This document shows, piece by piece, positions 51,486-59,599 of a stretch of DNA of 64,000 nt. Every line of letters starts with the position of its first letter. Positions within the stretch are counted from its first letter, which is position 1. Made by a program: the position numbers and the translations under genes. Source of the DNA: JANNSX01 sp041397825 (GTDB lineage Bacteria > Pseudomonadota > Alphaproteobacteria > Rhizobiales > Hyphomicrobiaceae). A model generated the notes under the pieces. It ran no database searches, was not told the DNA's origin, and saw nothing but the letters and a program-made list of their open reading frames with translations. The DNA lies in NCBI GenBank assembly GCA_041397825.1, contig JAWKVX010000006.1, forward strand, positions 1 to 64,000, written 5' to 3'.

Positions 51486-53324
51486 TCATTGCGGCTGCAG
51501 TGCTGGCTGCGACGCATTGCTCGGGCGCATCGCATTGCCGAGGATAGCGGCCGCCCCTTCGAGACCGCTGCCGCCGCCACTCGTCACGACCGTGTTCGGC
51601 ACGAGGCGCGAGATGAGGGTCACCAGCTCAGGCTTGCGCTCCAAGGTCGAGAGCGTCTTCTCCAACGCCTGCAACAGCGCGACCCGATCCTGCCCCAGAA
51701 CATTGGCCTGGGCGAGCTGGCCGCGGGCCAACTCCTCCAGATACTGCCGCTCGGCGCGTCCGAGGGCCGCCCGCTCAGCCTCGCGCTGCTTGGCCACCTG
51801 CACGGCGATTTGGCTTTCGACGAGGCGGGGCTGCTCATTCGCCGTGGCGCGCGCCTGCTCGGTCTCGATGCGCTTGGCCTGGCTTTCCGTCTCGCGCTGG
51901 TAGGCGATGGCCAGCTGCTGTGCCAGCTGCTCACGCTGGCGGGAGATCAACAGCTCCGGAGGGATCGCCGGCTCACCGAGCCGGATCTGCTGGATGTCGA
52001 CACCGGCCTTGAGGCCCTCGCGCTTCACCAACTCCTCGATCGTGCGCTCGAGGGCATCGCGGTTCTCGATCAGGTCCATGGCGTGGGTCTTGCGCCGGAT
52101 GGTCTTGGACGGATCGGCCACATCGGCGACAACGATATCGGAGCCCGCGACGTTGCGGACGATCGACCGGATGACCGGGACGAGGATCTTGTCGCGGACC
52201 TCGTCGAGACCGCCGACGGCGCCAACGACGACCGGAGCGTTCTTCGGCGAGACCTGGACGAGCACACGCAGTTCCTGCGGGATGTCCCAGCCCTCGACCT
52301 TCAGATAGACGGCCCGGTCGGCGGCATTCTTGATCTCGGGATGCGGCTCGGTGCGCTCGGTCTGGCGGATGTTGCCTTGCTGGTCGACGGAAAGATCGAT
52401 GAGGCGCTTGATGAAGCCGCCCTTGAAATCCCAGGTCTGCACGCGGGTTTCGACGAGCGTCACCTCGTAGGCCCGGCGATTGAGATAGTAGGCGCCCGGC
52501 AGCAGGGCCTCGCGCCAGATGCCGACACAGCCGGTCGGAACCAGTGGCACGGAGAGAGCGCCTTCGAGCCCTCGCGCCTCTGCCGCCTTCACCTCCTCCT
52601 CCACACAGTGCGCGCCGGGCTGGGAGACGTTGGATTTGACGACGCCGACGCTGCCGGCCGGGATGACGGTTGCCGGAGTCGTCTCCGGTGTCGAGTTGAC
52701 GCGAAACAGATAGCGATTGAGACGGTAGCTACCCGGCTTCAGGACCGTCTCCTGGGGACCCCGGTAGCCGCCCTTGGTGAGGAAGCTCTCCGCCTCGAGC
52801 ATATCGGCGACCCGGTCGTCGGCGATGGCGGGCGCAATGTACATGCCGTCAGGCATCGGCTTGCCGTCCAGCGCGGTGATCTCGCCGTACTGGCCCTGCG
52901 GGATGACGATGACGTCGAATTCCTCCACCTGGTAGAGCACCCGCACGAGCGGAATGAAATGGAAGCCGGGCCCAAGGATCTTGGCCTGCGGGCCCTTCTC
53001 GCCCGAGAGCGCGATGATCCGGCCGGGCGGCAGTTCGCTGAAGGCATAGATGCGCTTCAAATGCCCGACCCGATCGGCGTCGATGAACACGTAGGACGTC
53101 TGCGCCACGAGGAAGATACCGATGAGGATGAGAGCCGCCGGGCCTGCCCGGCCGCCGAAAAGCGCGACGAGCGGACCGAGCCGGCTTGCGCCAGGAGCTC
53201 CCGCCGGCGCCGAGCCGCCTTTCCTGAAAACCAGCAGCACGACGCCGACGATGAGTGCCAATATGCCTGCGGCCGCGCCCAGCATGCCTCTCTCCCAATC
53301 CACGATTCGCCAAATGTTGGCCAA
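51486..53324 (-). CDS. SPFH/band-7 domain membrane protein
   Basis: This 612-residue protein has two hydrophobic segments (about 14-34 and 62-82), then a long SPFH region (VFIDADRVG... to about 430) and a coiled coil (about 450-560) rich in Glu, Ala, Arg and Gln. The C-terminus is Gly/Asn/Gln-rich. SPFH proteins (flotillin, HflK/C) form membrane cages that organise proteases and lipids. The SPFH part is larger than in HflC or flotillin, with two similar blocks (KPGSYRLNRYLFRV and LPGAYYLNRRAYEV). The gene is placed backwards between grpE and dnaK. A link to protein quality control is suggested by position only. Confidence 0.85.
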   Translation of the reverse strand: MANIWRIVDWERGMLGAAAGILALIVGVVLLVFRKGGSAPAGAPGASRLGPLVALFGGRAGPAALILIGIFLVAQTSYVFIDADRVGHLKRIYAFSELPPGRIIALSGEKGPQAKILGPGFHFIPLVRVLYQVEEFDVIVIPQGQYGEITALDGKPMPDGMYIAPAIADDRVADMLEAESFLTKGGYRGPQETVLKPGSYRLNRYLFRVNSTPETTPATVIPAGSVGVVKSNVSQPGAHCVEEEVKAAEARGLEGALSVPLVPTGCVGIWREALLPGAYYLNRRAYEVTLVETRVQTWDFKGGFIKRLIDLSVDQQGNIRQTERTEPHPEIKNAADRAVYLKVEGWDIPQELRVLVQVSPKNAPVVVGAVGGLDEVRDKILVPVIRSIVRNVAGSDIVVADVADPSKTIRRKTHAMDLIENRDALERTIEELVKREGLKAGVDIQQIRLGEPAIPPELLISRQREQLAQQLAIAYQRETESQAKRIETEQARATANEQPRLVESQIAVQVAKQREAERAALGRAERQYLEELARGQLAQANVLGQDRVALLQALEKTLSTLERKPELVTLISRLVPNTVVTSGGGSGLEGAAAILGNAMRPSNASQPALQPQ

Positions 53325-53626
53325 GTCTTAACGGCCAAGGTTCACGAAAAATAAACTCCTGAATCGGGGAGCCTGGAAACGGCCGAAGCGGCTCCGATCG
53401 GTGCCATCATCGAGCCCATATTTCGGGCTCAGCTGACCGACGGTCGCAGCATGTCGCAAGTCGTCGTAAACGGTTGAAGCACTTCACGGGCATGCCTATA
53501 TACAGCCAGGTATCCTGATTCATTGTCGTCTCAGGGGACCGGGCTCGTGCCGGCAGGACGGCAGGGGCGGCAACGGACGCCATCATGGGTCCGGACGGTC
53601 CGCCGCAGCTAAGGAACTGACATATC
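53325..53626 (+). other. Divergent control region between SPFH gene and dnaK
   Basis: About 302 bp without a gene. It holds the sigma-32-like dnaK promoter (listed separately), and the SPFH promoter must lie at its left end. No CIRCE element is seen. Confidence 0.65.
53473..53501 (+). promoter_or_regulatory. Sigma-32-like heat-shock promoter of dnaK
   Basis: GTTG (53473-53476) is followed after 18 bp by CCTATAT (53495-53501). The alphaproteobacterial RpoH form is CTTG, about 17 bp, then CYTATNT, so the -10 matches fully and the -35 has one change. It lies about 125 bp before the dnaK start. Confidence 0.65.
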
Positions 53627-55543
53627 ATGTCGAAAGTGATCGGAATCGATCTCGGCACCACGAACTCGTGCGTCGCCGTGATGGAAGGAAACTCGCCGAA
53701 AGTCATCATCAACGCCGAGGGCATCAACACCACCCCCTCCATCGTCGCGTTCAGCGACGACGGAGAGCGTCTGGTCGGCCTTCCCGCCAAGCGTCAGGCG
53801 GTCACGAACCCCATCAACACCTTCTTCGCCATCAAGCGCCTGATCGGGCGGCGCTACGATGACCCGATGGTCGAGAAGGACAAGAACCTCGTTCCCTACC
53901 AGATCGTCAAGGCCGACAACGGCGATGCCTGGGTCGAGGCGAACGGCGTCAAATATTCCCCGTCGCAGATCTCCGCCTTCATTCTGCAGAAGATGAAGGA
54001 GACGGCAGAGGCCTATCTCGGCCACACGGTCACCCAGGCGGTGATCACGGTCCCGGCCTACTTCAACGATGCCCAACGCCAGGCCACCAAGGACGCCGGA
54101 AAGATTGCCGGCCTCGAGGTGCTGCGCATTATCAACGAGCCGACGGCCGCTGCCCTTGCCTACGGTCTCGACAAGAAGAAGGAATCCAAGACGATCGCCG
54201 TCTATGACCTCGGCGGCGGCACCTTCGACATCTCGATACTCGAGATCGGCGACGGCGTGTTCGAGGTGAAGTCGACGAATGGCGACACGTTCCTCGGCGG
54301 CGAGGACTTCGACATGCGACTTGTCGAGTACCTCGTGGCTGAGTTCAAGAAGGAGAGTGGCATCGATCTCAAGGCCGACAAGATGGCCCTGCAGCGTCTC
54401 AAGGAGGCGGCCGAGAAGGCGAAGATCGAGCTTTCTTCCTCGCAGCAGACCGAGATCAACCTGCCATTCATCACGGCCGACAAATCCGGCCCGAAGCATC
54501 TGACCATGAAGCTCACGCGCGCCAAGCTCGAGAGCCTGGTCGACGACCTGATCCAGAAGACGATCGGCCCGTGCAAATCGGCCCTCAAGGACGCCGGTCT
54601 GCAGGCGGCCGAAATAAACGAGGTGGTGCTGGTCGGCGGCATGACCCGCATGCCGAAAGTCCAGGAGGTCGTGAAGCAACTATTCGGCCGCGAGCCGCAC
54701 AAGGGCGTCAACCCGGACGAGGTGGTCGCCGTCGGCGCTGCCATCCAAGCGGGCGTGCTCCAGGGCGATGTCAAGGATGTGTTGCTTCTGGATGTAACGC
54801 CACTGTCGCTCGGCATCGAGACGCTGGGCGGTGTGTTCACGCGCCTCATCGATCGCAACACGACGATCCCGACCAAGAAGAGCCAGATCTTCTCGACCGC
54901 CGAGGATGGGCAGAACGCGGTGACGATCCGCGTCTTCCAGGGCGAGCGCGAGATGGCGGCCGACAACAAGCTGCTCGGCCAATTCGACCTGGTCGGTATC
55001 CCTCCGGCGCCTCGTGGCGTGCCGCAGATCGAGGTGACCTTCGACATCGACGCCAATGGCATCGTCAACGTCTCGGCGCAGGACAAGGCGACCCAAAAGC
55101 TCCAGACCATCAAGATCCAGGCTTCGGGTGGTCTTTCCGACGCCGAGATCCAGCGCATGGTCAAGGACGCGGAAAGCCACGCCGAGGACGACAAGAAGCG
55201 CCGCGAGCTCGTCGAGGCCCGCAATCAGGGCGAGGCCCTGATCCATGCGACAGAGAAGAGCATCACCGACCTCGGTGACAAGGTCGCCGACGCCGACAAG
55301 ACGGCCATCCAGGCCGCCATCGACGAGTTGAAGTCCGCGCTCAGCGGCGACGACAAGGCGGCCATCCAAGCGAAGACGAACGCGTTGGCGCAGACGGCAA
55401 TGAAGCTCGGCGAGGCGATGTACAAGGAGAGCCAGGCCAGCTCCGGAGCCGGATCGGGCGCCGATAGCGGCGATCAGACGAGCGATGGCGTTGTCGACGC
55501 CGACTTCGAGGAGGTCGACGACGACAAGAAGAAGTCAGCCTGA
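53627..55543 (+). CDS. dnaK: Molecular chaperone DnaK (Hsp70)
   Basis: This 638-residue protein is full length. It binds and releases unfolded polypeptides in an ATP cycle driven by DnaJ and GrpE. GIDLGTTNSCVAVMEG (start) and the phosphate-binding DLGGGTFDISIL are in the ATPase domain, with VLVGGMTRMPKVQ near 340. The substrate domain follows and a lid of helices ends in the DADFEEVDDDKK tail. ATG 53627 follows a modest AAGGAA site. A sigma-32-like promoter lies upstream, and a large hairpin separates it from dnaJ. Confidence 0.99.
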   Translation: MSKVIGIDLGTTNSCVAVMEGNSPKVIINAEGINTTPSIVAFSDDGERLVGLPAKRQAVTNPINTFFAIKRLIGRRYDDPMVEKDKNLVPYQIVKADNGDAWVEANGVKYSPSQISAFILQKMKETAEAYLGHTVTQAVITVPAYFNDAQRQATKDAGKIAGLEVLRIINEPTAAALAYGLDKKKESKTIAVYDLGGGTFDISILEIGDGVFEVKSTNGDTFLGGEDFDMRLVEYLVAEFKKESGIDLKADKMALQRLKEAAEKAKIELSSSQQTEINLPFITADKSGPKHLTMKLTRAKLESLVDDLIQKTIGPCKSALKDAGLQAAEINEVVLVGGMTRMPKVQEVVKQLFGREPHKGVNPDEVVAVGAAIQAGVLQGDVKDVLLLDVTPLSLGIETLGGVFTRLIDRNTTIPTKKSQIFSTAEDGQNAVTIRVFQGEREMAADNKLLGQFDLVGIPPAPRGVPQIEVTFDIDANGIVNVSAQDKATQKLQTIKIQASGGLSDAEIQRMVKDAESHAEDDKKRRELVEARNQGEALIHATEKSITDLGDKVADADKTAIQAAIDELKSALSGDDKAAIQAKTNALAQTAMKLGEAMYKESQASSGAGSGADSGDQTSDGVVDADFEEVDDDKKKSA

Positions 55544-55569
55544 TCCGTCATCGACTTGATGAGACGTGA

Positions 55570-55616
55570 GGCCCTCGCCAGTCTTGGACATCACCAAAGT
55601 CCGGTTGGCGAGGGCC
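55570..55616 (+). terminator. Long hairpin between dnaK and dnaJ
   Basis: GGCCCTCGCCA (55570-55580) and TGGCGAGGGCC (55606-55616) form a perfect 11-bp stem with a 25-base loop that can itself fold (GGAC/GTCC). It lies 27 bp after dnaK and 66 bp before dnaJ. There is no T-run, so it may be a processing or mRNA-stability element rather than a full terminator. Confidence 0.55.
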
Positions 55617-55681
55617 GCTGCAATTCGGGTGCTGCATGACCTCTCTCGGAGGCTGTGGCTCCCGCCATCTGGGCGGCACAC

Positions 55682-56827
55682 ATGGCCAAGCGTGACTACT
55701 ACGAGGTGCTCGGCCTGTCGCGGGGCGCGACCGAGCAAGATCTGAAGAATGCCTTCCGCAAACTCGCGAAAGAGCACCATCCGGATCGCAATGCCGGCAA
55801 TGCCGAGGCCGAGCGCCGGTTCAAAGAGATCAACGAGGCGTATCAGGTTCTCTCCGACGGCCAGAAGCGCGCGGCCTATGACCAGTTCGGCCACGCCGCG
55901 TTCGAGCCAGGCATGGGCGGAGGCGGGGCCGGAGGTTTCGGCGCCGACTTCGGCTCGTCCATGTCCGACATTTTCGACGATATCTTCGGCGAGTTCATGG
56001 GCGGGCGGCGCGGCGGCAATCGGGCACGCTCGTCGCGCGAGCGTGGCGATGATCTCCGCTACAATATGGAGATTTCCCTCAAGGAGGCCTACGAAGGCAA
56101 GACGGCGCAAATCCGTGTGCCGACGAGCGTCACCTGCGAGACCTGCTCGGGCAGCGGCGCCAAGTCGGGCACGCGGGCGACAACCTGCTCGACGTGCGGC
56201 GGCATCGGCAAGGTGCGGGCGAGCCAGGGTTTCTTCACCATCGAGCGGACCTGCCCAAGCTGTCATGGCCGGGGCCAGGTGATCGAGAACCCCTGCAACA
56301 CGTGCAGCGGCACCGGCCGTACGACCAAGGAGCGAACTCTATCGGTCAACATCCCGGCCGGCGTCGAGGACGGTACCCGCATACGTCTCGCAGGCGAAGG
56401 CGAGGCCGGTCTTCGAGGCGGGCCGGCGGGCGATCTCTACATCTTCCTGTCCGTCAAGACGCACGAGTTCTTCCAGCGCGACGGGGCGGACATCTTCTGC
56501 AAGGTGCCGATCTCGATGGTGACCGCCGCACTCGGCGGACAGATCGAGGTTCCAACGGTCGATGGCGGGCGGACGCGCGTCAAGATCCCGGAAGGAACCG
56601 AGACCGGGAAACAGTTTAGGCTCAAGGGCAAGGGTATGCCGGTGCTTCGCTCGAAGTCGTCCGGCGACATGTATATTCAGGTCGACGTCGAGACGCCGAA
56701 GAGCCTTTCCCGCCGCCAGCGCGAGTTGCTCGAGGAGTTCGAGAAGGCTTCCAGCAAGGACACGAGCCCGGAAAGTGCCGGCTTCTTCGCCAGGGTGGCG
56801 GCCTTCTTCGATGGCAAGGCGAGTTGA
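55682..56827 (+). CDS. dnaJ: Co-chaperone DnaJ (Hsp40)
   Basis: This 381-residue class A protein stimulates DnaK ATPase and delivers substrates. The J domain (2-70) has HPDRN, the Gly/Phe region is GMGGGGAGGFG, and the four zinc motifs CETCSGSG, CSTCGGIG, CPSCHGRG and CNTCSGTG lie near 150-215. The C-terminal beta domains follow. ATG 55682 gives MAKRDYYEVLGL; a longer frame upstream is not conserved. It ends in a TGA at 56825-56827 that overlaps a possible TTG of pyrF. Confidence 0.98.
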   Translation: MAKRDYYEVLGLSRGATEQDLKNAFRKLAKEHHPDRNAGNAEAERRFKEINEAYQVLSDGQKRAAYDQFGHAAFEPGMGGGGAGGFGADFGSSMSDIFDDIFGEFMGGRRGGNRARSSRERGDDLRYNMEISLKEAYEGKTAQIRVPTSVTCETCSGSGAKSGTRATTCSTCGGIGKVRASQGFFTIERTCPSCHGRGQVIENPCNTCSGTGRTTKERTLSVNIPAGVEDGTRIRLAGEGEAGLRGGPAGDLYIFLSVKTHEFFQRDGADIFCKVPISMVTAALGGQIEVPTVDGGRTRVKIPEGTETGKQFRLKGKGMPVLRSKSSGDMYIQVDVETPKSLSRRQRELLEEFEKASSKDTSPESAGFFARVAAFFDGKAS

Positions 56828-56847
56828 GGGCGGAATTGCCTAGAACA

Positions 56848-57552
56848 GTGCCAGACAAACGCCTGATCGTCGCCCTCGATGTGCCGACGATCGCTGATGC
56901 TCGCAACCTGGTCGAGACGACTGAGGCCGCCGTCTCGTTCTATAAGATCGGACACGAGCTGCTATTCGGCGGTGGCGTCGAACTGGCACGCGTGCTGACG
57001 GGCGAGGGCAAGAGCGTGTTCCTCGACATGAAGTTCCTCGACATCTCGAACACGGTCGAGAAGGCCACCGCCAATGTCGCTCGGCTCGGCGTCGATCTGC
57101 TCACCGTGCACGGTCATGATCGCAAGACCTTGACGGCGGCGGTTGCCGGACGCGGAAGCTCCAATCTGAAGCTCCTCTCGGTCACGGTCATGACGCATCT
57201 GACGGCCGCCGATCTCGCCGAGCAGGGCATTGGCGAAAGCCCGGCCGACCTCGTGGTGCGTCGCGCACGCATGGCTCGGGACGCCGGCTTCGACGGTGTC
57301 ATCGCCTCCGGCGAGGAGGCGGCCCGGATTCGGGCGGCTACGGATCCCGACTTCCTGATCGTGACACCTGGCATCCGGCCGTCAGGCGATGCCAAAGGCG
57401 ATCAGGCCCGGGTCATGACGCCGGCAGCCGCCATTGCGGCAGGCGCCAGCCATCTCGTCGTCGGCCGGCCGATCACGGCTGCGGCCGATCCGCTCGCTGC
57501 CGCGCGGGCCATCCAGGCAGAGATCGCCGGCATCAGTGGTGGGTCAGGATGA
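56848..57552 (+). CDS. pyrF: Orotidine 5'-phosphate decarboxylase
   Basis: The protein is about 234 residues. PyrF converts OMP to UMP, the last step of pyrimidine synthesis. The catalytic charged network is in VFLDMKFLDI (D-x-K-x-x-D), and the C-terminal phosphate loop is in HLVVGRPIT. GTG 56848 gives the usual N-terminus P-D-K-R-L-I-V-A-L-D-V; TTG 56824, overlapping the dnaJ stop, is the other option and would add 8 residues. It follows dnaJ closely, as in several alphaproteobacteria, and overlaps the convergent membrane-protein gene at its 3' end. Confidence 0.95.
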   Translation: MPDKRLIVALDVPTIADARNLVETTEAAVSFYKIGHELLFGGGVELARVLTGEGKSVFLDMKFLDISNTVEKATANVARLGVDLLTVHGHDRKTLTAAVAGRGSSNLKLLSVTVMTHLTAADLAEQGIGESPADLVVRRARMARDAGFDGVIASGEEAARIRAATDPDFLIVTPGIRPSGDAKGDQARVMTPAAAIAAGASHLVVGRPITAAADPLAAARAIQAEIAGISGGSG

Positions 57553-58111
57553 AATAAAGCGGAGCGGCTGCGAACGACGCCGCTGCGCCGCCGAGTACGA
57601 GCCTGCTCCGTCGCGATCGGTATCGTCGCCACAGCACCACGAGCGTGCCGATGACGATGATGGCCTCGACGGGCAGCATGATCAGGCCATAGTGGTGCGG
57701 ATCCCAATAGGACACCGGCGAGATGAATTTCCAATCGCTCAGCGGCCAGAAGTGGGCGTGCCCATCCTCGCGGTGCACCGGGAGATCGAAGGCAATATGC
57801 AGCAATGCGGCCCAGGCGAAGATCCTCAGCCCATCGAGACGGGCGGCATAGGCGATAGCCAGGACCGATAGATAGATGGGCAGCGCGTGCGAGGCATTGG
57901 TCCAGGCTTGCCACGTCGCATCCCAGTAGAGTCCATCGGGCATCGGCCAGATGTCACCGTCGCCCAGCCCGGACAGCTTCGCCGACGCGAGCATCACGAA
58001 CATCGGTACGTCCGGCAGCAGCGAGCCGGCGATGGCCGCTCCAAGGCTCCACTTCCGGTCCGGTCGCGCGAGGACCGCGGTTCCAATCAGGAGATGCGTT
58101 GGTGTATGAAT
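57533..58111 (-). CDS. DUF457-like small membrane protein, possible ATT start
   Basis: The protein is 192 residues if started at ATT 58111. The first residues I-H-T-P-T-H-L-L-I-G match the usual start of this integral-membrane family (YdjM-like, also called membrane-bound metal-dependent hydrolase). His residues in the N-terminus, HIAFDLPVHREDGHAHF and DPHHYG could bind metal. AGGAG lies 6 nt before the ATT. Only TTG 58159 and TTG 58177 lie upstream in frame; the latter overlaps the divergent DUF1330 gene. The function is unknown. It overlaps the pyrF 3' end by 20 bp. Confidence 0.75.
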   Translation of the reverse strand: MHTPTHLLIGTAVLARPDRKWSLGAAIAGSLLPDVPMFVMLASAKLSGLGDGDIWPMPDGLYWDATWQAWTNASHALPIYLSVLAIAYAARLDGLRIFAWAALLHIAFDLPVHREDGHAHFWPLSDWKFISPVSYWDPHHYGLIMLPVEAIIVIGTLVVLWRRYRSRRSRLVLGGAAASFAAAPLYFILTHH

Positions 58112-58170
58112 GGCTGACTCCTGTCTCTCGCCGGTTTTGAGAGCGTAGCTCTCGCACAAATGAGGCCCCG

Positions 58171-58461
58171 ATGCCAAAAGCCTATTGGATCGCTCGCGTC
58201 ACCGTCACCAACCCGGATCAATACAAGGGCTACGCCGATATGGCGCCCATCGCCTTCAAGAAATACGGCGCCAGGATCCTCGCGCGGGGCGGACGGTTCG
58301 ACAATCTCGAAGGGGAGGGCCGCCCGCGCAATGTCGTCATCGAGTTCCCGAGCTTCGATGAGGCCATCGCCTGCTACAAGTCTGCCGAGTATCAGGCGGC
58401 AAAGGCCAAGCGCGCCGGGGCCGGCGAAGCCGAGATCGTCATCGTCGAGGGCGTGGAGTAG
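58171..58461 (+). CDS. DUF1330 family protein
   Basis: This 96-residue protein opens MPKAYWIARVTVTNPDQYKGY and continues to a small ferredoxin-like fold, as in the DUF1330 family. The function of the family is not established. ATG 58171 is supported by the family N-terminus. It lies near pyrF, a known alphaproteobacterial neighbourhood, and precedes the VOC gene by 9 bp, so the two are probably co-transcribed. Its start is close to the divergent membrane-protein gene, so their promoters overlap. Confidence 0.9.
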   Translation: MPKAYWIARVTVTNPDQYKGYADMAPIAFKKYGARILARGGRFDNLEGEGRPRNVVIEFPSFDEAIACYKSAEYQAAKAKRAGAGEAEIVIVEGVE

Positions 58462-58470
58462 CGGGTAAAG

Positions 58471-58881
58471 ATGCAACCGGCCGGCATTCTCGAGACCGTC
58501 CTCTACGCCAGCGATCTCGCGGCGGTGGAGGCGTTCTACTCGAATGTGCTCGGTCTCGAGCTCTATAGCCGTGCTCCGCCGCGCCAGCTCTTCTACCGTT
58601 GCGGCGAGTCCATGCTGCTCATCTTCAATCCGGAGGTCACGCGCCTGACGGCTGCGGAAGGCAAGCTGCCGGTCCCGCCGCATGGTGCGGTCGGTCCAGG
58701 GCATGTCTGCTTCCGCGCAACGGCCGCCGAGATCGCCGCATGGCGGCAACGATTGCAGGCCAAAGGCGTTGCGATCGAATCGGACTTCGCTTGGCCTGGT
58801 GGCGGTCGCTCCCTTTACGTTCGGGATCCCGCCGGCAACTCGATCGAGTTCGCGCAACCGGAAATCTGGGGACTGGCGTGA
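58471..58881 (+). CDS. VOC (glyoxalase-like) family protein
   Basis: This 136-residue protein has the VOC fold. The first module has ETVLYASDLAAVEAFYSNVLG, and the second has the metal-ligand segment GPGHVCFRA and YVRDPAGNSIEFAQP, where the Glu is a typical metal ligand. The family includes glyoxalase I, dioxygenases and fosfomycin-modifying enzymes; single-domain members of this type are often uncharacterised. The reaction cannot be assigned. It follows DUF1330 by 9 bp and precedes rdgB by about 100 bp. Confidence 0.9.
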   Translation: MQPAGILETVLYASDLAAVEAFYSNVLGLELYSRAPPRQLFYRCGESMLLIFNPEVTRLTAAEGKLPVPPHGAVGPGHVCFRATAAEIAAWRQRLQAKGVAIESDFAWPGGGRSLYVRDPAGNSIEFAQPEIWGLA

Positions 58882-58984
58882 CCGTCATCCGGAAAAGTTC
58901 ATCTCCTTCTCCGTCAGGCCGGCGGGAGCAGGCAATCGTCCAGCAATTCCCCCGCACATTCGGTGCTCCTGGAGAGAGAGGCTC

Positions 58985-59599
58985 ATGACGCGCTCTTTGC
59001 AACCCGGCACGCGGCTCGTCATCGCGAGCCATAACGAGGGCAAGCTCCGCGAAATCTCCGAGCTGCTTCTGCCCTTTGACATTCAGGTCGTTTCAGCGGG
59101 CGATCTCGGACTACCAGAGCCTGACGAGACCGAGACGACGTTCGCCGGCAATGCCCGCCTGAAATCGGTTGCAGCAGCGACGGCGTCGGGGTTCCCCGCG
59201 CTCGCCGATGACTCCGGGTTGGAGGTCGCCGCACTGGATGGCGCACCCGGCATCTATTCCGCACGGTGGGCGGGACCAGCGAAAGACTTCGGTGTCGCCA
59301 TGGCCAAGGTTGAGGAAGCGCTCGGCGCGAAGGGCGCGAGGACGGCCGGGGCCCGCCGCGCCAACTTCACGGCGGTGCTCTCGCTCGCCTGGCCCGATGG
59401 CCATTCCGATGAGTTCGAGGGCAAGGTATTCGGGACTCTGGTATGGCCGCCGCGGGGCGGCAACGGTTTCGGCTACGATCCGATGTTCCGGCCCGACGGC
59501 CACGACCAGACGTTCGGCGAGATGCAGCCGGCCGCCAAGCACGCCATCTCGCACCGCGCCGTGGCGTTCGCGAAATTTCTCGGAGCTTGCCTTGGCTGA
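58985..59599 (+). CDS. rdgB: XTP/dITP diphosphatase (non-canonical purine NTP pyrophosphatase)
   Basis: This 204-residue protein removes dITP and XTP from the nucleotide pool. The early motif is VIASHNEGKLREI, with LADDSGLEV (base-discrimination and metal residues) and GNGFGYDPMF near the C-terminus. ATG 58985 follows GGAGAGAGG. The last bases overlap the hemW start by 8 bp, so the two are translationally coupled. In many alphaproteobacteria rdgB and hemW follow rph; here they stand separately. Confidence 0.95.
   Translation: MTRSLQPGTRLVIASHNEGKLREISELLLPFDIQVVSAGDLGLPEPDETETTFAGNARLKSVAAATASGFPALADDSGLEVAALDGAPGIYSARWAGPAKDFGVAMAKVEEALGAKGARTAGARRANFTAVLSLAWPDGHSDEFEGKVFGTLVWPPRGGNGFGYDPMFRPDGHDQTFGEMQPAAKHAISHRAVAFAKFLGACLG

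Noticed and set aside
51489..53354. Long open frame opposite the SPFH gene
   Set aside because: Shadow frame; the reverse-strand protein has TM segments, an SPFH domain and a coiled coil, and the opposite frame has none.
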